Of a stretch of 64,000 nucleotides of DNA, positions 10,589 through 24,030 are shown in pieces; the first letter of the stretch is position 1, and every line of letters begins with the position of its first letter. A model generated the notes under the pieces. That model worked only from the letters and a program-made list of their open reading frames with translations. It ran no database searches and was not told the origin of the DNA. The stretch is from positions 620,001 through 684,000 of the forward strand of contig JAKLMB010000001.1 in NCBI GenBank assembly GCA_022813625.1, read 5' to 3'. The translations under genes and the position numbers were made by a program. This DNA is from Aaosphaeria pasadenensis. Its lineage: Eukaryota > Ascomycota > Dothideomycetes > Pleosporales.

Positions 10589-11933
10589 GTCTAAATGGCG
10601 GTGGTATTGGATTGGGTTTTGATTGAGAACAAGTGTCGGTGAATCGTGTTTTTTCTGTTTGTTACATACCGTGGAGCTTCCCAATAATAGTTGGGATGTT
10701 GTCGGGAGTAACATTAGCGTGGTCAGCGGGTTGCATGAGATTCCCCAATTCCCGAGATAATGCATTCGCATACCCCGGGAGACGCCAGAGCCAGATAGGT
10801 TGGATTCTTGGAATAATAACAACAATAACATTGTTATGTGATCAATTTCAAATGCCATTGGTCAACATACTTGCATACTCCTCTCATCGGAAGTTTCCAA
10901 TCAAGATCCAATCCATGCAATTCCACGTTTACTCCCAGCAAGATAACAACCGACAGGATGGCATGTCTGACGGTGCATAAGGGCGCTGAGTTGGTTCATG
11001 AACCGGCACCCAACGCCAAAATTCGAATCGTTCGGAAACCGAACGACGATACGAAAGGGGGAAAATCCAATCGAGGCCCCAAAAAGAAAAACACAAATTG
11101 ACAAACAAACACGATCATAGCTCTCAGCCCATGTCGTCATGTTTGAAACAATGGCCATGATCAGCCTTACCCGCAAAGGCAATTCCGCGGCGAGGCCATG
11201 TTTCATGCTCCTTCAATTCGATAAATTCTAAATCTAATGATCACAACTGATCTCCTCAGGGACGCTTAGAGCCCATTCGGGCATCGGCGCAGAGGGAGAT
11301 GGTCGAAAATAGGTTGCCCCTGAGTGACGCTAGGCCGGTTCCAACGCGCCGTCAGGCAATCCCAAGCGATGAACCTTGCGGGCGAGGCGTGTTTGCTCCA
11401 CCATGACCTGCATCGTGAGTGGTGGTCGATCAGAATGGTCCAGATTCGGTGTTTGGAGTGGTTCAGAATCGGGTATTTTGTGGGTTTTGATGCTCATTGC
11501 GCAAAAGGTTATGGGTGCTCCCCAGGCCCATTACTCTCTCCACCTGCCCTTTGGCTTTGATTTTCGCCTCCTGGACCAAACTTTGATTCTTTTCTCACCA
11601 ACCTCAATTGTTCGACCGAAACGTCACGTCTCCTGGGGAGCTATTGTTTTTTTCTTCTAACTATTGTTTCCTCTCTTTCTAAGGCCACCAGGACCCACGA
11701 ACTTTCTTGAGCAAGTCTCATATATGCGTGCAGCCTTCCTTTAGCTACCTTTTCACTTCTCTTCACATTTCACCAAGTTTAATCAGTTTGATACCCATAG
11801 CGCAGCAGTCATTGTCGACTTTTGTCTTTGCTGGACGCAGGCCGTCGAGACGTTTCCCAAATACCTACCTGTTTTACCACACCGTCTCGCCATCGCACCA
11901 ATTCACACCACATCAATTCCAAACACCATCATA
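10589..11933. other. Intergenic, no gene recognised
   Basis: No supported coding region. The last 300 bases before 11934 are CT-rich, as in fungal 5' leaders, and probably serve the Ser-rich protein gene downstream. Short frames between 10838 and 11660 lack recognisable domains. Confidence 0.55.
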
Positions 11934-12803
11934 ATGCATCCACAATCATCATCGTCCCCCGAAAGACCCTCCAAGTTCAAGATCCTCCGGCGATGGAGGG
12001 CACCGCGTCCCCCAACACCAAGATGGAAAACATTCGTGCCGTCAGATGCCGACTTCGACGCCCCTCCGGTACCATGTCTTTCATTCTTCGAGCCGGACAC
12101 ACCCCTTGAACCAGAGCACCGAGCAGGCCCAACATACTACGAGTCTCAACTATCGCGGATGGCCATATTCGCCGAGAAGACCTCATCACGACACCGCTCG
12201 TCGTCGCAAGCAACCCAATCCACGCAAGCAGACACAGAAATCGACACGATATCGCGGCTCGGATCCGGCATCCTAACGCCCTGGCACTCACCGCAATCCT
12301 TCATGGAGGACCCGCAATCCGACGAGGAAGACATCGAGGAGTTCGAATGCGAAAACGGCATCAGCTACGCACCGCTCGAGCTCACCCTCCCATCACCACT
12401 GCTCTCCCCGCGCTGGATGTTCCCCCGCGAGGCCCCGTGTCTCCGCCTCACGCGCTGCTCCTCCATCTCCCTCTCTTCGCAATCACAAACCTCCACCACG
12501 TCCTCATCCACCACATTCTCCTCTTCCGCATCATCATCCCTCTCCCTCCCAAGCTCAACAACAAGCCGCTGCAACTCGACCTGCGAGTCGGAGGAACTCC
12601 ACATCGAGCCCCCCAGGTCGCCGTTCAAGCTCGGCTGGGACGTCGATTCTCCCGTGCGCCTGCACTTCGGCAACTTCAAGCGCGACAGCGGCGCGCTGAG
12701 GAACAGCATCATTGAGAGGAGGCTAGGACTGAGGGTGGATGGCGCGGAGGAGAGTGCAAGGTGGTCGGGGACGAGGATCGATAGTATCAGGAGAGGGGGT
12801 TGA
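11934..12803 (+). CDS. Ser/Pro-rich protein of unknown function
   Basis: Single exon, 289 residues. The family is not recognised. The frame has strong C/G third-position bias unlike the flanking sequence, which supports real coding. The start region is basic and proline-rich (FKILRRWRAPRPPTPRWK). The centre carries an acidic stretch (SDEEDIEEFECE), and residues from about 170 to 220 form a Ser/Thr-rich low-complexity tract. The C-terminal part contains FKLGWDVDSPVRLHFGNFK. No signal peptide or membrane helix is apparent. The composition fits a disordered, phosphorylation-prone cytosolic or nuclear protein. Confidence 0.7.
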   Translation: MHPQSSSSPERPSKFKILRRWRAPRPPTPRWKTFVPSDADFDAPPVPCLSFFEPDTPLEPEHRAGPTYYESQLSRMAIFAEKTSSRHRSSSQATQSTQADTEIDTISRLGSGILTPWHSPQSFMEDPQSDEEDIEEFECENGISYAPLELTLPSPLLSPRWMFPREAPCLRLTRCSSISLSSQSQTSTTSSSTTFSSSASSSLSLPSSTTSRCNSTCESEELHIEPPRSPFKLGWDVDSPVRLHFGNFKRDSGALRNSIIERRLGLRVDGAEESARWSGTRIDSIRRGG

Positions 12804-15800
12804 AGAGGAAAAGGGGATGAGTGTTGTTTTTTCTACTTTTTATTACGCGACTACTTGATTCTCTTTTGTTCATGTGCTGCATGTTATGGTATGCGTCGAA
12901 GGGATTGATACACGAAGTGGTGGAAATGGAGATGGAGAGATGTAATACTTAGGGTGAGGATGGAGAGTCTACGCAGGGAAATGTAAATATGGATTCTCGT
13001 TCTGTCGGCTTCGTGGCATTGCGATGGGCGCAGGCGCGCAATTGAAGACACGGCATCTTGCGGGTGGAGGAAGTAATTGTAATTGAGACTGTTAGTAGTT
13101 CTCGTGAGTTGGGAAGATGAGGAAGGAGGAGGGTATGGTGAGAGATCAACATTGTAACGAGTGTCGTGTACAATACCTAGAAACCCACAACCGAATTCAA
13201 AAGATATCCTGAAATAACTCTCAAGACAAAAAGCACACGGAATGACTAGGTACCTACCTAGGTATGCCAGCAAGGTTAACACATGGCAACGATGGACCTT
13301 GCATGCATTGCATGAAAAAAAGGTCTCGAAAATGCCAACCTCGGTCGGTTGTCGAAGCGCAGATGTTGGAACCCCGTACGAACGGAGGCCGGCCGTGAAC
13401 CGAGATAGGCGATTTAAACGATGCGGTAATACTTGTACACACCTACATACCTACTTGTTACAGCTGTGGTAAGTAAGAAAGGTAATTCGCCAAGGTATTG
13501 GAATGGCGTGTGATTGACTACTGGATTTGGTAGGCAGCGCAGCGGAGGATTTGATTTGGCTTTTGTGGTGGATCTTCAATGCCGCGCACGGGCAATACGA
13601 AGTTCATTTCGTTTGTGCTTGATAGGAGAGTTTGCTAACTAAGCCCGACGTGGATTATGCGCGCGAAGGACGAGATGAGAGAGGATGGGATGGGGGTGAG
13701 GGGAGCAACATGCGATTTGCGTTGCTGCGCTTCATCATCATGCTATGATGTCCATAGGGTTCAAACTTGGGACTGCTGTGTACTACTACTGGAGGGAGAT
13801 AGAGGCGGAGTGGCGATGATGGCGGGCGATCAGGATAGAATGATCCTGGATGGTTCGATCGATCAGGGCAGCACGACTGATACTGCTGAGTCGCGGTGGT
13901 GGATGGTCGTCAGAACAGCCATGTCGCTTGACGTTGTGGCGGCCGTAGCTCATTAGGTTCATTGACCATTCAACTATGGTTCGTCATTGGATGCTACGGT
14001 TGTTGGAATAGACGAAAAGAGAGAGAAAAAGGCGCACATGATTAAAGGAATGGTTGGGAATGTCTTGGTGGAACGCAATGATAAGAATGATGTCTCAACA
14101 ATTGATGATAATATTGGATGTGGGATAAGTGGATGTTGGGAGCGAAAAAAAGATAATGGAATGACAAGAAATGAAGCACTATGATTGATGGAACCGTATA
14201 CAATTATCGTGAATTATCTATTGTAAGGATTTTGGCATTGCCTAGTTAAGACCTCTCAAGACTTTGAAATTGGATTTTATTTTGCATTGTTGCTACCACT
14301 TGACAAGGCCGGTCAGTCAGTCCGTCGCGATCCACTTGAAGTTGATAAGGCAGTTAAAGGTGCGGCTCTGTTGGATGGAGTGCCACGCCCAAGCCATCCT
14401 CTAAGATCCACTCCGTTCCACCCTATATCCCACGCAACTGATAACGACCTCCCTTCTACCAAAGATATGGGTTCTCACACATACACAAGACTTTTTGACA
14501 CAGTAAGGAGTGAGCGACGGCCACCGATCTCTGCCTACTTGGCATTAGATGATTATGGCAATTGACGGACCCCCGATTTCCATTAAGATAATACCGCTTC
14601 GAACCGAATGACATCTCGGCAGCAGCAGCATCAGGTACGCCTCACACATCACGACGGGGCTTATTGTTAGAAGACAGCGGACATGCGCCGACCCCAGACG
14701 GATCGAGGGGGGAGTCCTTCTCCGCATGTTGCGTGTTGCGTTATGGTCTGGCCGCCAGCAACCGAGGCCATCACGAAGTGTACTACGTGGTGCTAGACTC
14801 CTAGAGTGGACGCGGAGAGGAGGCTGTGGAGGAGCGGAGCGTAGCGCGAGGTGGAATACACTTTGGAGGAGACTAGAGGAGGGAATGATGCCAATGCAAA
14901 CGCGTAAGAGAAATTGACATCTGGCGCGCCACGATTCCCACGAACCCACGGCGGGACGAATTGAGCAGGCGGGGATTGTCGAGTTGAAACTGGCATACGA
15001 GATGGTAAAGAGTTAGGGGGTGACGCTACACTCTAGACGGCGAGAACCAACGGCGGTAGACACCGAATGCAGCGGATACACTAGAACTCAACAGGCAGCT
15101 GGTAACCATGACACTGGAATGGGGAGCACGTGAAGTCCGGGGTAGACCGTATGCAATAATCATGTAGCCAAGATAGGGTAGGGTATGGCTATGGTATGGG
15201 TGTTTTAGATTTGGTTACCATGGGTTATTTGCTAACTGTATGGATGTACGAGTAGCTAACTGATTTGTCTACTCCGTGGGTTGTGACTTGTTGATCTGTA
15301 CCTAAATGCCTATTACATTGGAATGCGCATACAAACTAAGAATACATTGGAAGACGGAGACTAAGAATACATGCTCGGAACATGGGAAGAGTCAAGACAG
15401 AATTAAGAAAAAAGTCCATAATCTTACGACTACTCACGGAGTACAGCGGGCAATTTGACGAACTAGAACGGTCTTTGATCCGGGTCTTGGAAATATGGAT
15501 GGGCCTCTTCTCTTCATGTTCCATCATGGACGATAATCTCAATAATCAGCGAATTCACTTGGCAACTCCTACGCCGCAATAAACACCTCGTTAAGTGATT
15601 GCCCAGTAGTCCAGACTACTTCTACCTAGGTAGGTACTGTATGTAGGCACATACACGATAATTACCTACCGTAGACGCGTAGAGATGCCTATGCTTGTAT
15701 CATTATGTTCCGTAATACCGCAGAAGAGCCCACTCCACTGCCTAACAGTGTCCGCCGTGCACCCTACACAGTACAGGCTACAGGCCACATCCACATGCCA

Positions 15801-16606
15801 CACACGCACATTACTGTCCCCATCAGACCTACCATAACGAGCCATCGCCTATTTTTCATGCGATCTCAACTCCCGTTCGTTGGGCGCAGCAGGCGACGGA
15901 CGCACAGCGCGCACGCAACAGCAGCCTGATCTGGGCTTTTGCGCCAGTAAGCATCTTCTCTACTGAAAGAGGCATGTGCAAAGAAATCTTACCCTCTAGC
16001 CAAGAGGCAATGCTCTTCCTGCTGTAGCCAGTCCGTAGCCAGTGGTAGCCATCAGTAGCCAGTCGCGTCGCGGACAGTCCGTTCTAGCTATGTTCTAGAA
16101 GAACCATTGCAGAGCTGTCGTGCCTTGGGTCGTCGGCCAGCGACCACTGTACCCCAGGATGACGGCCCATACTGGAATGGGTTACATCTCCGTGCCACCG
16201 CCGACCTGGTCTCCTCGAGAAGCTATCCCACTAAGACAGTCGCCTTTTCTAACCTGGTTTGGGCCAAGATCCCCAAGAAATGCATTCATGCCTAGTGCCA
16301 TGGCGGCTCCTTTGATCCAACAATGGCCCTGCCGTTACATCCAAAACCTACCAATGGGAGACTGTGCCATAATCTATACAGCGGCTAGGATGCGTCTGGG
16401 GGGAGGCAATTGTGCCAAGTCGCAATGTGTAGAGTCCCTTCTCATCGGGTGCTCCGTGATATTATTCGAGCCACACCCCCTCCGCTGATCATCCAGCGCG
16501 AGCTGCTCGAGTCCCATAAAGGTCGGCTGCTTCCCAGGGATCTGGTCTGGTTTGTTCTGCTTCCAACCGTTCATTCTCTTTTTACATTTCAGAACAACTG
16601 CCTATC
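12804..16606. other. Gene-poor desert upstream of the amino-acid permease
   Basis: About 3.8 kb without a supported gene. Frames such as 13657-13956 have no domain and no intron-consistent extension. TACCTAGGTA-type palindromes occur near 13250 and 15622. Four phased GTAGCCA repeats at 16024-16063 are listed separately. The final part is the promoter and leader of the permease gene at 16607. Confidence 0.5.
16024..16063 (+). promoter_or_regulatory. Four phased GTAGCCAGT repeats
   Basis: Copies start at 16024, 16035, 16045 and 16055. Three read GTAGCCAGT and the third reads GTAGCCATC. Spacing is 11, 10 and 10 bases, about one DNA turn, so a bound factor would sit on one face of the helix. They lie about 545 bp before the amino-acid permease start. 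A short tandem duplication without function is the simplest alternative. Confidence 0.4.
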
Positions 16607-18842
16607 ATGGCTGCCGAGTACGAGAAGAATCCGGCTACGGATTACGAGAAGGGTATTGCACCCAGCGATGAACAGCGTCGTGGCTCTGCGGTTGTCGCTC
16701 CCAAGATCGACTCCGCTGGCAACGTCGTTGAGCAATGGAGAGACCAGGAGGACTTCTACACCCGTAACGGGTTGAACTTGAAGTCTTTCCAGAGGCGTCC
16801 CCAGGGAGGCATGATTGAGCTTGACAAGTCCATGAAGACGCGCCATTTGCACATGATTGCCATTGGTGGCTCCATTGGTGCTGGTTTCTTCGTCGGTTCT
16901 GGCAGTGCTCTCAACACTGGTGTAAGTTGTTTATCCAGTCTCGAAGCAGAATGCATGCTATTCCAAAGCATGGCATTGTGCCAGTTTGATTGATTTCGTG
17001 CTCACATCCGAGACAGGGCCCTGCTTCGGTTCTCATTGATTTCTCTCTGATGGGTATTATGATCTTCAACGTCGGTAAGTTTGAACCAGAATACCAACCT
17101 TTTTGGCTGATTCTGTGGCGATCTTGGCTTTCGTAGCTGGCGCTGACAAGCCTCGCAGTCTACGCCCTCGGTGAACTTGCTGTCATGTATCCTGTCTCTG
17201 GTGGTTTCTATACCTACTCCGCTCGCTTCATTGATCCTTCTTGGGGTTTCGCCATGGGTTGGAACTACGTCTTGCAATGGGCCGTCATCTTGCCGCTTGA
17301 ACTTACTGTCGCCGCCATCACGGTTAATTATTGGGGTTCCAATATTAACATTGCTGTCTTCATCACGGTCTTCTGGGTGTTCATCATATTGATCAACATC
17401 TGGGGAACCCTTGGATACGCCGAAGAAGAATTCTGGTCGTCCTGCCTCAAGCTCGGCGCGACCGTTGTCTTCATGATCATTGCCCTCGTCTGCGTTCTCG
17501 GTGGAGGACCCAGCAACGGCAAGTACTCTGAATACTGGGGCGCCCGTCTTTGGTACGACCCAGGTGCATTCAAGAATGGATTCAAGGGCTTCTGCTCCGT
17601 TTTCGTCACTGCCGCCTTCTCCTTCTCCGGAACGGAGCTTGTTGGTCTTGCTGCCGCCGAGACAAAGAACCCTCTCAAGTCGCTTCCCGGAGCTGTCAAG
17701 CAGGTCTTCTGGCGAATCACTCTGTAAGTTGTTGTTGTTCCTATTCCCAGTTCCCAGTTCCCAATCACAATTACCCGCCTTCAACCCCGCATCCTGCAGC
17801 AAGCGCGCTGCCCACCCCCTCCCACTCCCACACAATCCGCCTACCCCACAATACACAACGTGGCAAGCTCCCTCGTTCGATTCCGCATGCATCACTTATC
17901 GTCATTCGCGTCATTGGATCCTTCAACCGAACCAAAAGAAAGCATTTCCTAACATCCATTGTTCCGCAGCTTCTACGTCCTCGGTCTCTTCTTCGTCGGT
18001 CTCCTCGTCAGCAGCGATGATGAGCGTCTCCTCGGATCCGGTTACATCGATGTCACCGCCTCTCCCTTCGTCATTGTCGGTAAGGATGCCGGACTCAAGG
18101 GCTTCGACAGCTTCATGAACGTCGTCATTCTCGTCTCCGTCATCTCCATCGGTGTCTCTGGTGTCTACGGTGGTTCCCGTACCCTCACTGCCCTCGCCGA
18201 GCAGGGTTACGCCCCCAAGATCTTCGCCTACATTGACCGCTCTGGCCGTCCTCTCATGTCCGTCAGCTTGATCTTGATCATGGGTGCTCTTGCCTACATC
18301 AACTTGGCTGCTGCCGGTCCCGAGATTTTCGCATGGCTCTTGGCTCTTTCCGGTCTCGCCGCTCTCTTCACCTGGGGCTCCATCTGCTACTCCCACATCC
18401 GTTTCCGCCAGGCCTGGGCTATCCAGGGCCGCTCCGTTGACGAGATTCCCTTCAAGGCCGTCGGTGGTGTCTACGGATCCTACCTCGGTCTTTTCCTTAT
18501 CGTCATTGTCCTCATGGCTCAGGTATGTCCAAATTCCCCCCACCTAGACCGCACAGTCGGAATGTTCCACTAACAATTCATTTACAGTTCTACACCGCTG
18601 TCTCCCCCATCGGTGAGAGGGTCGGAACCGCCGAGGCCTTCTTCAAGTCCTACCTCGCCGCCCCCGTCGTCCTCTTCTTCTGGGCCTGCGGCTACATCTG
18701 GAAGCGCAAGGGCTGGCTCAAGCTCGACCAGATCGACCTCGACACGGGCCGCCGTGAGCTCGACTGGGACTACATCAACAAGCAGAACGAGGAGATGAAG
18801 AACTGGCCTGCCTGGAGGCACTGGGTGAACAAGATCTTCTAA
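16607..18842 (+). CDS. Amino-acid permease, fungal AAP/YAT family
   Basis: Five exons: 16607-16921, 17017-17074, 17159-17723, 17970-18522 and 18588-18842, giving 581 residues. A polar N-terminus ends in the family hallmark KTRHLHMIAIGGSIGAGFFVGSG in the first helix (about residues 77-99), followed by some twelve membrane segments. Other signatures are GELAVMYPVSGGFYTYS, FSFSGTELVGLAAAETKNP and YGGSRTLTALAEQGYAPKIF. The tail FYTAVSPIGE...WACGYIWKRKGWLKLDQIDLDTGRRE is typical of Gap1/INDA1/PrnB-like proton-driven plasma-membrane permeases. Substrate range cannot be told. Intron 3 (17724-17969) is 246 bp, several times longer than most introns here. The gene stands alone between two gene-poor regions. 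Confidence 0.95.
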
Positions 18843-21800
18843 GCGTGTGCGATTCATTTGCGCCGCATGTCTTGCCATGCCGTATTCATAACAGTGTACA
18901 AATTCTATACTATAACACATGTTGCGTCTCCGCTGAGGGGGGAAAAGAACGGGTCTTTTGAGACCGACGGATCTGATTGTCGATGAGATACCTCGCTACC
19001 ATTCTATACATACTATTAATGGCATTTCCTTCATGTCTACAATTGATGCGCTCCTCTATGCACGTGATCGATGCCCTTTGCACCCCCTGCCAGTGAATTG
19101 CCATCTTCTATCAAAACTACGTTCCTAGGCAAGTACATAGTTGCAACAAATAACACAATTCCACCTATGTGTGAATCCTCATACCACTCTCACACAGACA
19201 AAGCGCAATGACAATCAACAAAACAACACAAACCACAAACCACAAACCACGCCATTCGCCCGCCACTAGCTACCACCATTAGCTCCCCCTCATAGCGCGC
19301 ACGTAGACGCACCACGCAATAACAAATTCCAAAACACAGCGGAGCAGCAGAAACGACAAGGGCCCAGGCGCGACGTACTCCCCCATCGGGAAGGTCTCGC
19401 GCTGCAGCGAGCGAGCGTGCGCGGAGTGGTAACTATGGCAAGGGTCCCTTAATTTTCGCTGTGTGGTGTCGGTCGGTCTATCGGCACGTTGTGTGAGATT
19501 GGGGGATTGTTTGGTTCCGATGATAGCTACCAACTAAGGAGAAGATAGAGAATGGAATCGGAAGATGGGATTGCGAAAATAGAGGCGGAATGGAAGGCGG
19601 AATTAATTATTGCTTCTTTTCCATTTGGGTGAATTATTTACTTGTCATGGAGATAATGTTGTTCTACTTTGAGTGTCTATTGGAAATCATGTCTACCATA
19701 TTGCGCAAGTCCACACGCGACATGTGAAAAACCAACCTCATCATCATCCGACGACACCTCCTCTCTTCCCAATTCCCCCCCTTCTCCCTTCAACTTCGCA
19801 TTGAATAAGAACTGGAGAGCAAGTCGGCGTGTATAATCATATACACGCCCATCCAAAGCAATCTAGAACCCCGACCCTCTAATCTCCAACTCTCTAGCTT
19901 TCCCCATTGTGGATACCCAAATTCCACCGAGTTACTAGGTAGACTAGCCCACGAAAAAATATCACGCTTGGAATTAGGTAGACTGGAGGAGGCTCTGCGT
20001 GTCGAAGGGCTGGGGGCTAAGCTAAGGTAAGGTACGGAGGGACCTGAGTCAGGTCTCAGTAATTACAAGTAACTATGTAGTTGTCTAACGGTAGGCTAGA
20101 CGTGAAGGATTTTTCGTCTTTCATCTCTTGGTGGAAGGGAGGGAGGCAGAGACGGAGGATGGATGGAGGTGGGAGTAAGCATGCCATGCGCAGACGCCAG
20201 GACTCGGAGGATGCGACGGCGCGGGGCGGCGGGGAGACGTAGGTATGGGCAGGGCAGGGCAGGGGGCGCGTGCGGCGTACGTAGTAACTACCTAGTAGTT
20301 GAGTGACTTTTGCGCATAAGTCTCGCCTTTTGGTTTGGCTTGCGATCGCGATACTTGTCGTTGATGAACTATACTCGGTCTTGCCCGATAGTTGTTTGTC
20401 TGTACGAAGTATCTGCTCGTATGATCTACGAGTAATCACCTATTCCCTCCATACAAAGTCGATAGTAGAACAACTACTCGTAGATTGGACAATTCCTGCC
20501 CTCCCTCTCGTTCCCCCCATTCCGACCAGTCAAATCGCAGGACTCGGTTTCTCGATCCTCGGGTTCCCAGCTAGTCACCTTACCTTAGGTACAGTGACTA
20601 GAGTGGCTAAGACATGAGTGCCACCACTCAAGCTCACAAACACCCGCGGGCATGGATCTGACGGGCTTGATGGATGGATGGCACGCACGTGTGACCGACG
20701 AGGAGTTAATGCGTACCAGTCCCAGTAAGTTTACAACTGTGTTACAGGGATCCATCCCCTCCAATCCGACTTTGTGTATTTGCACACCACACCACACCAT
20801 TGACAATCATACGAGGTACATCGTGATCGTCAGCTGAATGATTACATTTCTGTAAAAGATAAGATAGATAGACAGACAAACGTCATGCTTAGCTTCGAAA
20901 GGTCGAGACGAGAAGAATGATTGATTTGTTTGGTCGAGCGGGTAGATTGGTTTCCGTTTGTTGGCAATCTTACAACGCGCAAACGAGACAGACGATGGGA
21001 TATCATCTATTGAATAATTAAACGGAGGGGGGACGAAACATGGCAGGCATGCAGGCGTCGTTTATTGGATGTTGCACGAGATTTCGGTTGGGTGAGTCCG
21101 TTCTTGGGAAACGACTGGGGTGTTTGGTATGGCAGAGGGTCGTTGGGTGAATTAGGAAGCCGATTCTTCCACAATTTCCCCTTTGCCTTGCTGTGCCCTT
21201 TGCCTAATTATCAGAACTCGACAAGCTTTCACCCTTTTCCCTTTTCTCCTTCTCCTGGACGACGATGGAGGATGCGGCTCGCTCGACCACGCCGTATGAC
21301 TGCGATTCAATATTGCATCTGATCGTGTCGTAGCGTATCATAAGGTTACCATCCGATGAGTAATTCGAACATGCGAGAGAGACGATAACAGTCAAAACAT
21401 CGCAGTCATGACACGGGCCATCATCATTATCACCAAATTCAGGCGTCCCAGACAACACATGATGTCCCCTTCACCATCAACCTTCTTCGGCTAGAGTAGA
21501 CGTTACACAGCGAGAGGGTCAATATCGCAAGACGCGGGGGCGAGCGAACGAAAGACATGTCTGTCGACACCATCCGCTTCAAATCGCTCACCGCGCATAC
21601 GCGTACACCTACCTCAACTAGAACAAGACATATTGATAGATCGAAAAGTCTTGAACGCGTGTGCTCCTCCGGACTACGTCCCTCCTCTTGCATCCATCCC
21701 CATCCCCATACCCGTCCTTACTCTCTTTGGAACTCATCCGATCCCCAGACACAATGTCAGGCTAGAGCCGATCGCCGCGCGGGGTGCAAGCGAGCGGTCT

Positions 21801-24030
21801 TGCGGCTTCGTGCGGGTATGGTAATGTAGTACGAGGTATCATGGGGGATCTGCTGAGTGGCTTTTTTTCTCTTTCGTTTTCGCTCTTTTCTTTGCTTTTG
21901 ACGGCCTAGTTTGCTCGGTTGGTCGGTCGGCAAGCGGTCGTGTTTGAGTAACGTAATTGGCGTTCGGCTACCTGCGGGTCAAAAAAACAACGTTCTTGTC
22001 TGGGGGTTCGCTAACAGCCATCCGCCCCCAGACTAACACTTGATGAATGGAGAGATGGGTTTTACGTAGTTGTTATTGGGGAAAAAATACTGGGTGATGG
22101 CGGTGTGGCGGCATCATGATGGGTTGGGGAAAGGTTTGAATTTCGTAATATGGGGTAACTAGTGGTTTTACTCCATAGTTCCTTTCGCCTTCGTTTGGTG
22201 CCAGGTAACGTGGCAGGATGGGGCCTCAGATGGACTGTGGGGATGGCGTGCGGAGAGGTCGCCGTTCACTTTAGTTAACACAGACCATTATTGAAGGGCA
22301 AAAAAGTGGTCTGTCGTGTAGATCTGGGGAAGAAAGTGGAGTTTTCTCTTCTTCTTTTTTTTGTGGATCGTCGATGGGTTGGCCTTTGGTGGCGAACGAA
22401 AATCTGGGGTCGGATCGTTGGTTTGACAGGAGGCGAACTATTGTGGATCAAAGTTTGCGGGGAAGGGCTAACTAGTTGAGTGGTTTTAGTAGTATATCAT
22501 CTTTTGTGGAGGAGGAATAGTGATGCAAAGGATGAGGGAGTAAGGATTGTAGTATCACGGCGGCGATTGTGTTTGATGTTGCATTTTTGGAAGTCGTGCT
22601 ATGCTCCCTGGGAGTCGCTTGTTCCTGCTCTATGAGACTCTGACAGCGACAACCTCTCACCTACCTAGCAACCCACTCGACCTCGCAATCACATCTACCT
22701 CACATCTACCAATTAATGAAACATAATCAATTTCCTTGGACGTGCTAAACACATACCAAGCCATCCCTCTTCACAATCCTTAGTAACGTAACACGCCCCT
22801 GGTGCTGTCACCATCCTCCGAGTACCAATCTCACCACTCCCGCCCCAACCTCACACATGCACCACCACCACCCATCACCATATCTAAGCCATAGTCACAA
22901 AGACAAAAAAGTCCAAAGCCGAAACGTAGGTACACAAGTCACATCCCACCCACCTCCCCCGTCCCCCACATCCCAACGGCGCGGGAGACAAGACCCCATC
23001 CCACTACCCCGGGTTCCCGAACACCAAACACCAAGCAACCAGCTAAACAACAAACGTCATAACCTATGCGTTCCACATCCTCGGGCCAGGAAAGCTTGAC
23101 CTTCGCAATAGGTACCGAGTGAAAGCTTCTGCGCAGTAGTGGAGGAGGGGCGCATTGTCCCGGATCTGTGGCACGGTGTGGTGTTGTCCCTTGCTTGGTT
23201 TCGATTGTTTGTCTTGGGTGTTGGGTCTTGGGAGGGGGGAGGGTTGGCTGTTTTGTGTTTCTCCGAGGGGAAAGGGAGGAAAGGGAGATGTTCAGTAAGT
23301 GGATCAATGTTTACTCCATCTATGTGTTTGAAAGGGAATTGAGTCGTGCTCGTGACGAGGAGGGATAATTTTAAGATTTTTTTTCGATGTCTTAAGATAT
23401 GTTTTGAAATAAGATTTTATATTGAGATTTTGATATCACAATTGCTTGGTGAACGATGGCTGCCTTTTCCCACTATCAAGTGATAGATTACGCAAATCAT
23501 TGATTCTTTCTTCGATACGTCCGAGATATGGATATTACTACTCTTTTCATTTACCGTGATTTAAATGGGTGGAAACTGTCGCAGTCACTTGTAAGATGTC
23601 ATTGTTTCTTTGTGCTCATGTTTCGCGCCCAGATCTGTGCAGCGTTACTGTCGCACCCTTTGTTATTGACACGCCCAATACAATGTGGTATCAGGGATGA
23701 AATGGCAGCTGGTGTTATTACGGAGTTTTCCTATTGGGCTGTGTATTTGACTCTGATTGGGTTTTTCTATTGTCTACTGTTGGGGAGCTGATCGGTGTGG
23801 TGTTATGTCTTAGGGATATGCTTTATTCGTGAGACTATGCTCTACTATGGAATACCACCACTACCATGAGACAAAGCCTCTAATTCTTTGAATCATGTGC
23901 AAGCAGGTAACTCGTACCTTTTTGCAACGAAAACCATCGTTACAAAACTACTATCTTATTAATAGCAGGTGGCGTTACAGGCTCAGATCTCAGAATCGAT
24001 GTAAGAGTTACGATACTATCCTCCAAATCT
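18843..24030. other. Gene-poor desert downstream of the amino-acid permease
   Basis: About 5.2 kb with no supported gene on either strand. Frames here are short, overlapping and without domains. Simple repeats are seen: three AAACCAC units near 19230 and three GGGCA units near 20250. The segment 23340-23460 is strongly AT-rich. Parts of it may be long untranslated regions or noncoding transcripts, which cannot be judged from sequence alone. Confidence 0.5.

Noticed and set aside
13657..13956. Open frame of 99 codons in the desert
   Set aside because: No domain, no splice-linked extension and composition like the surrounding noncoding sequence.
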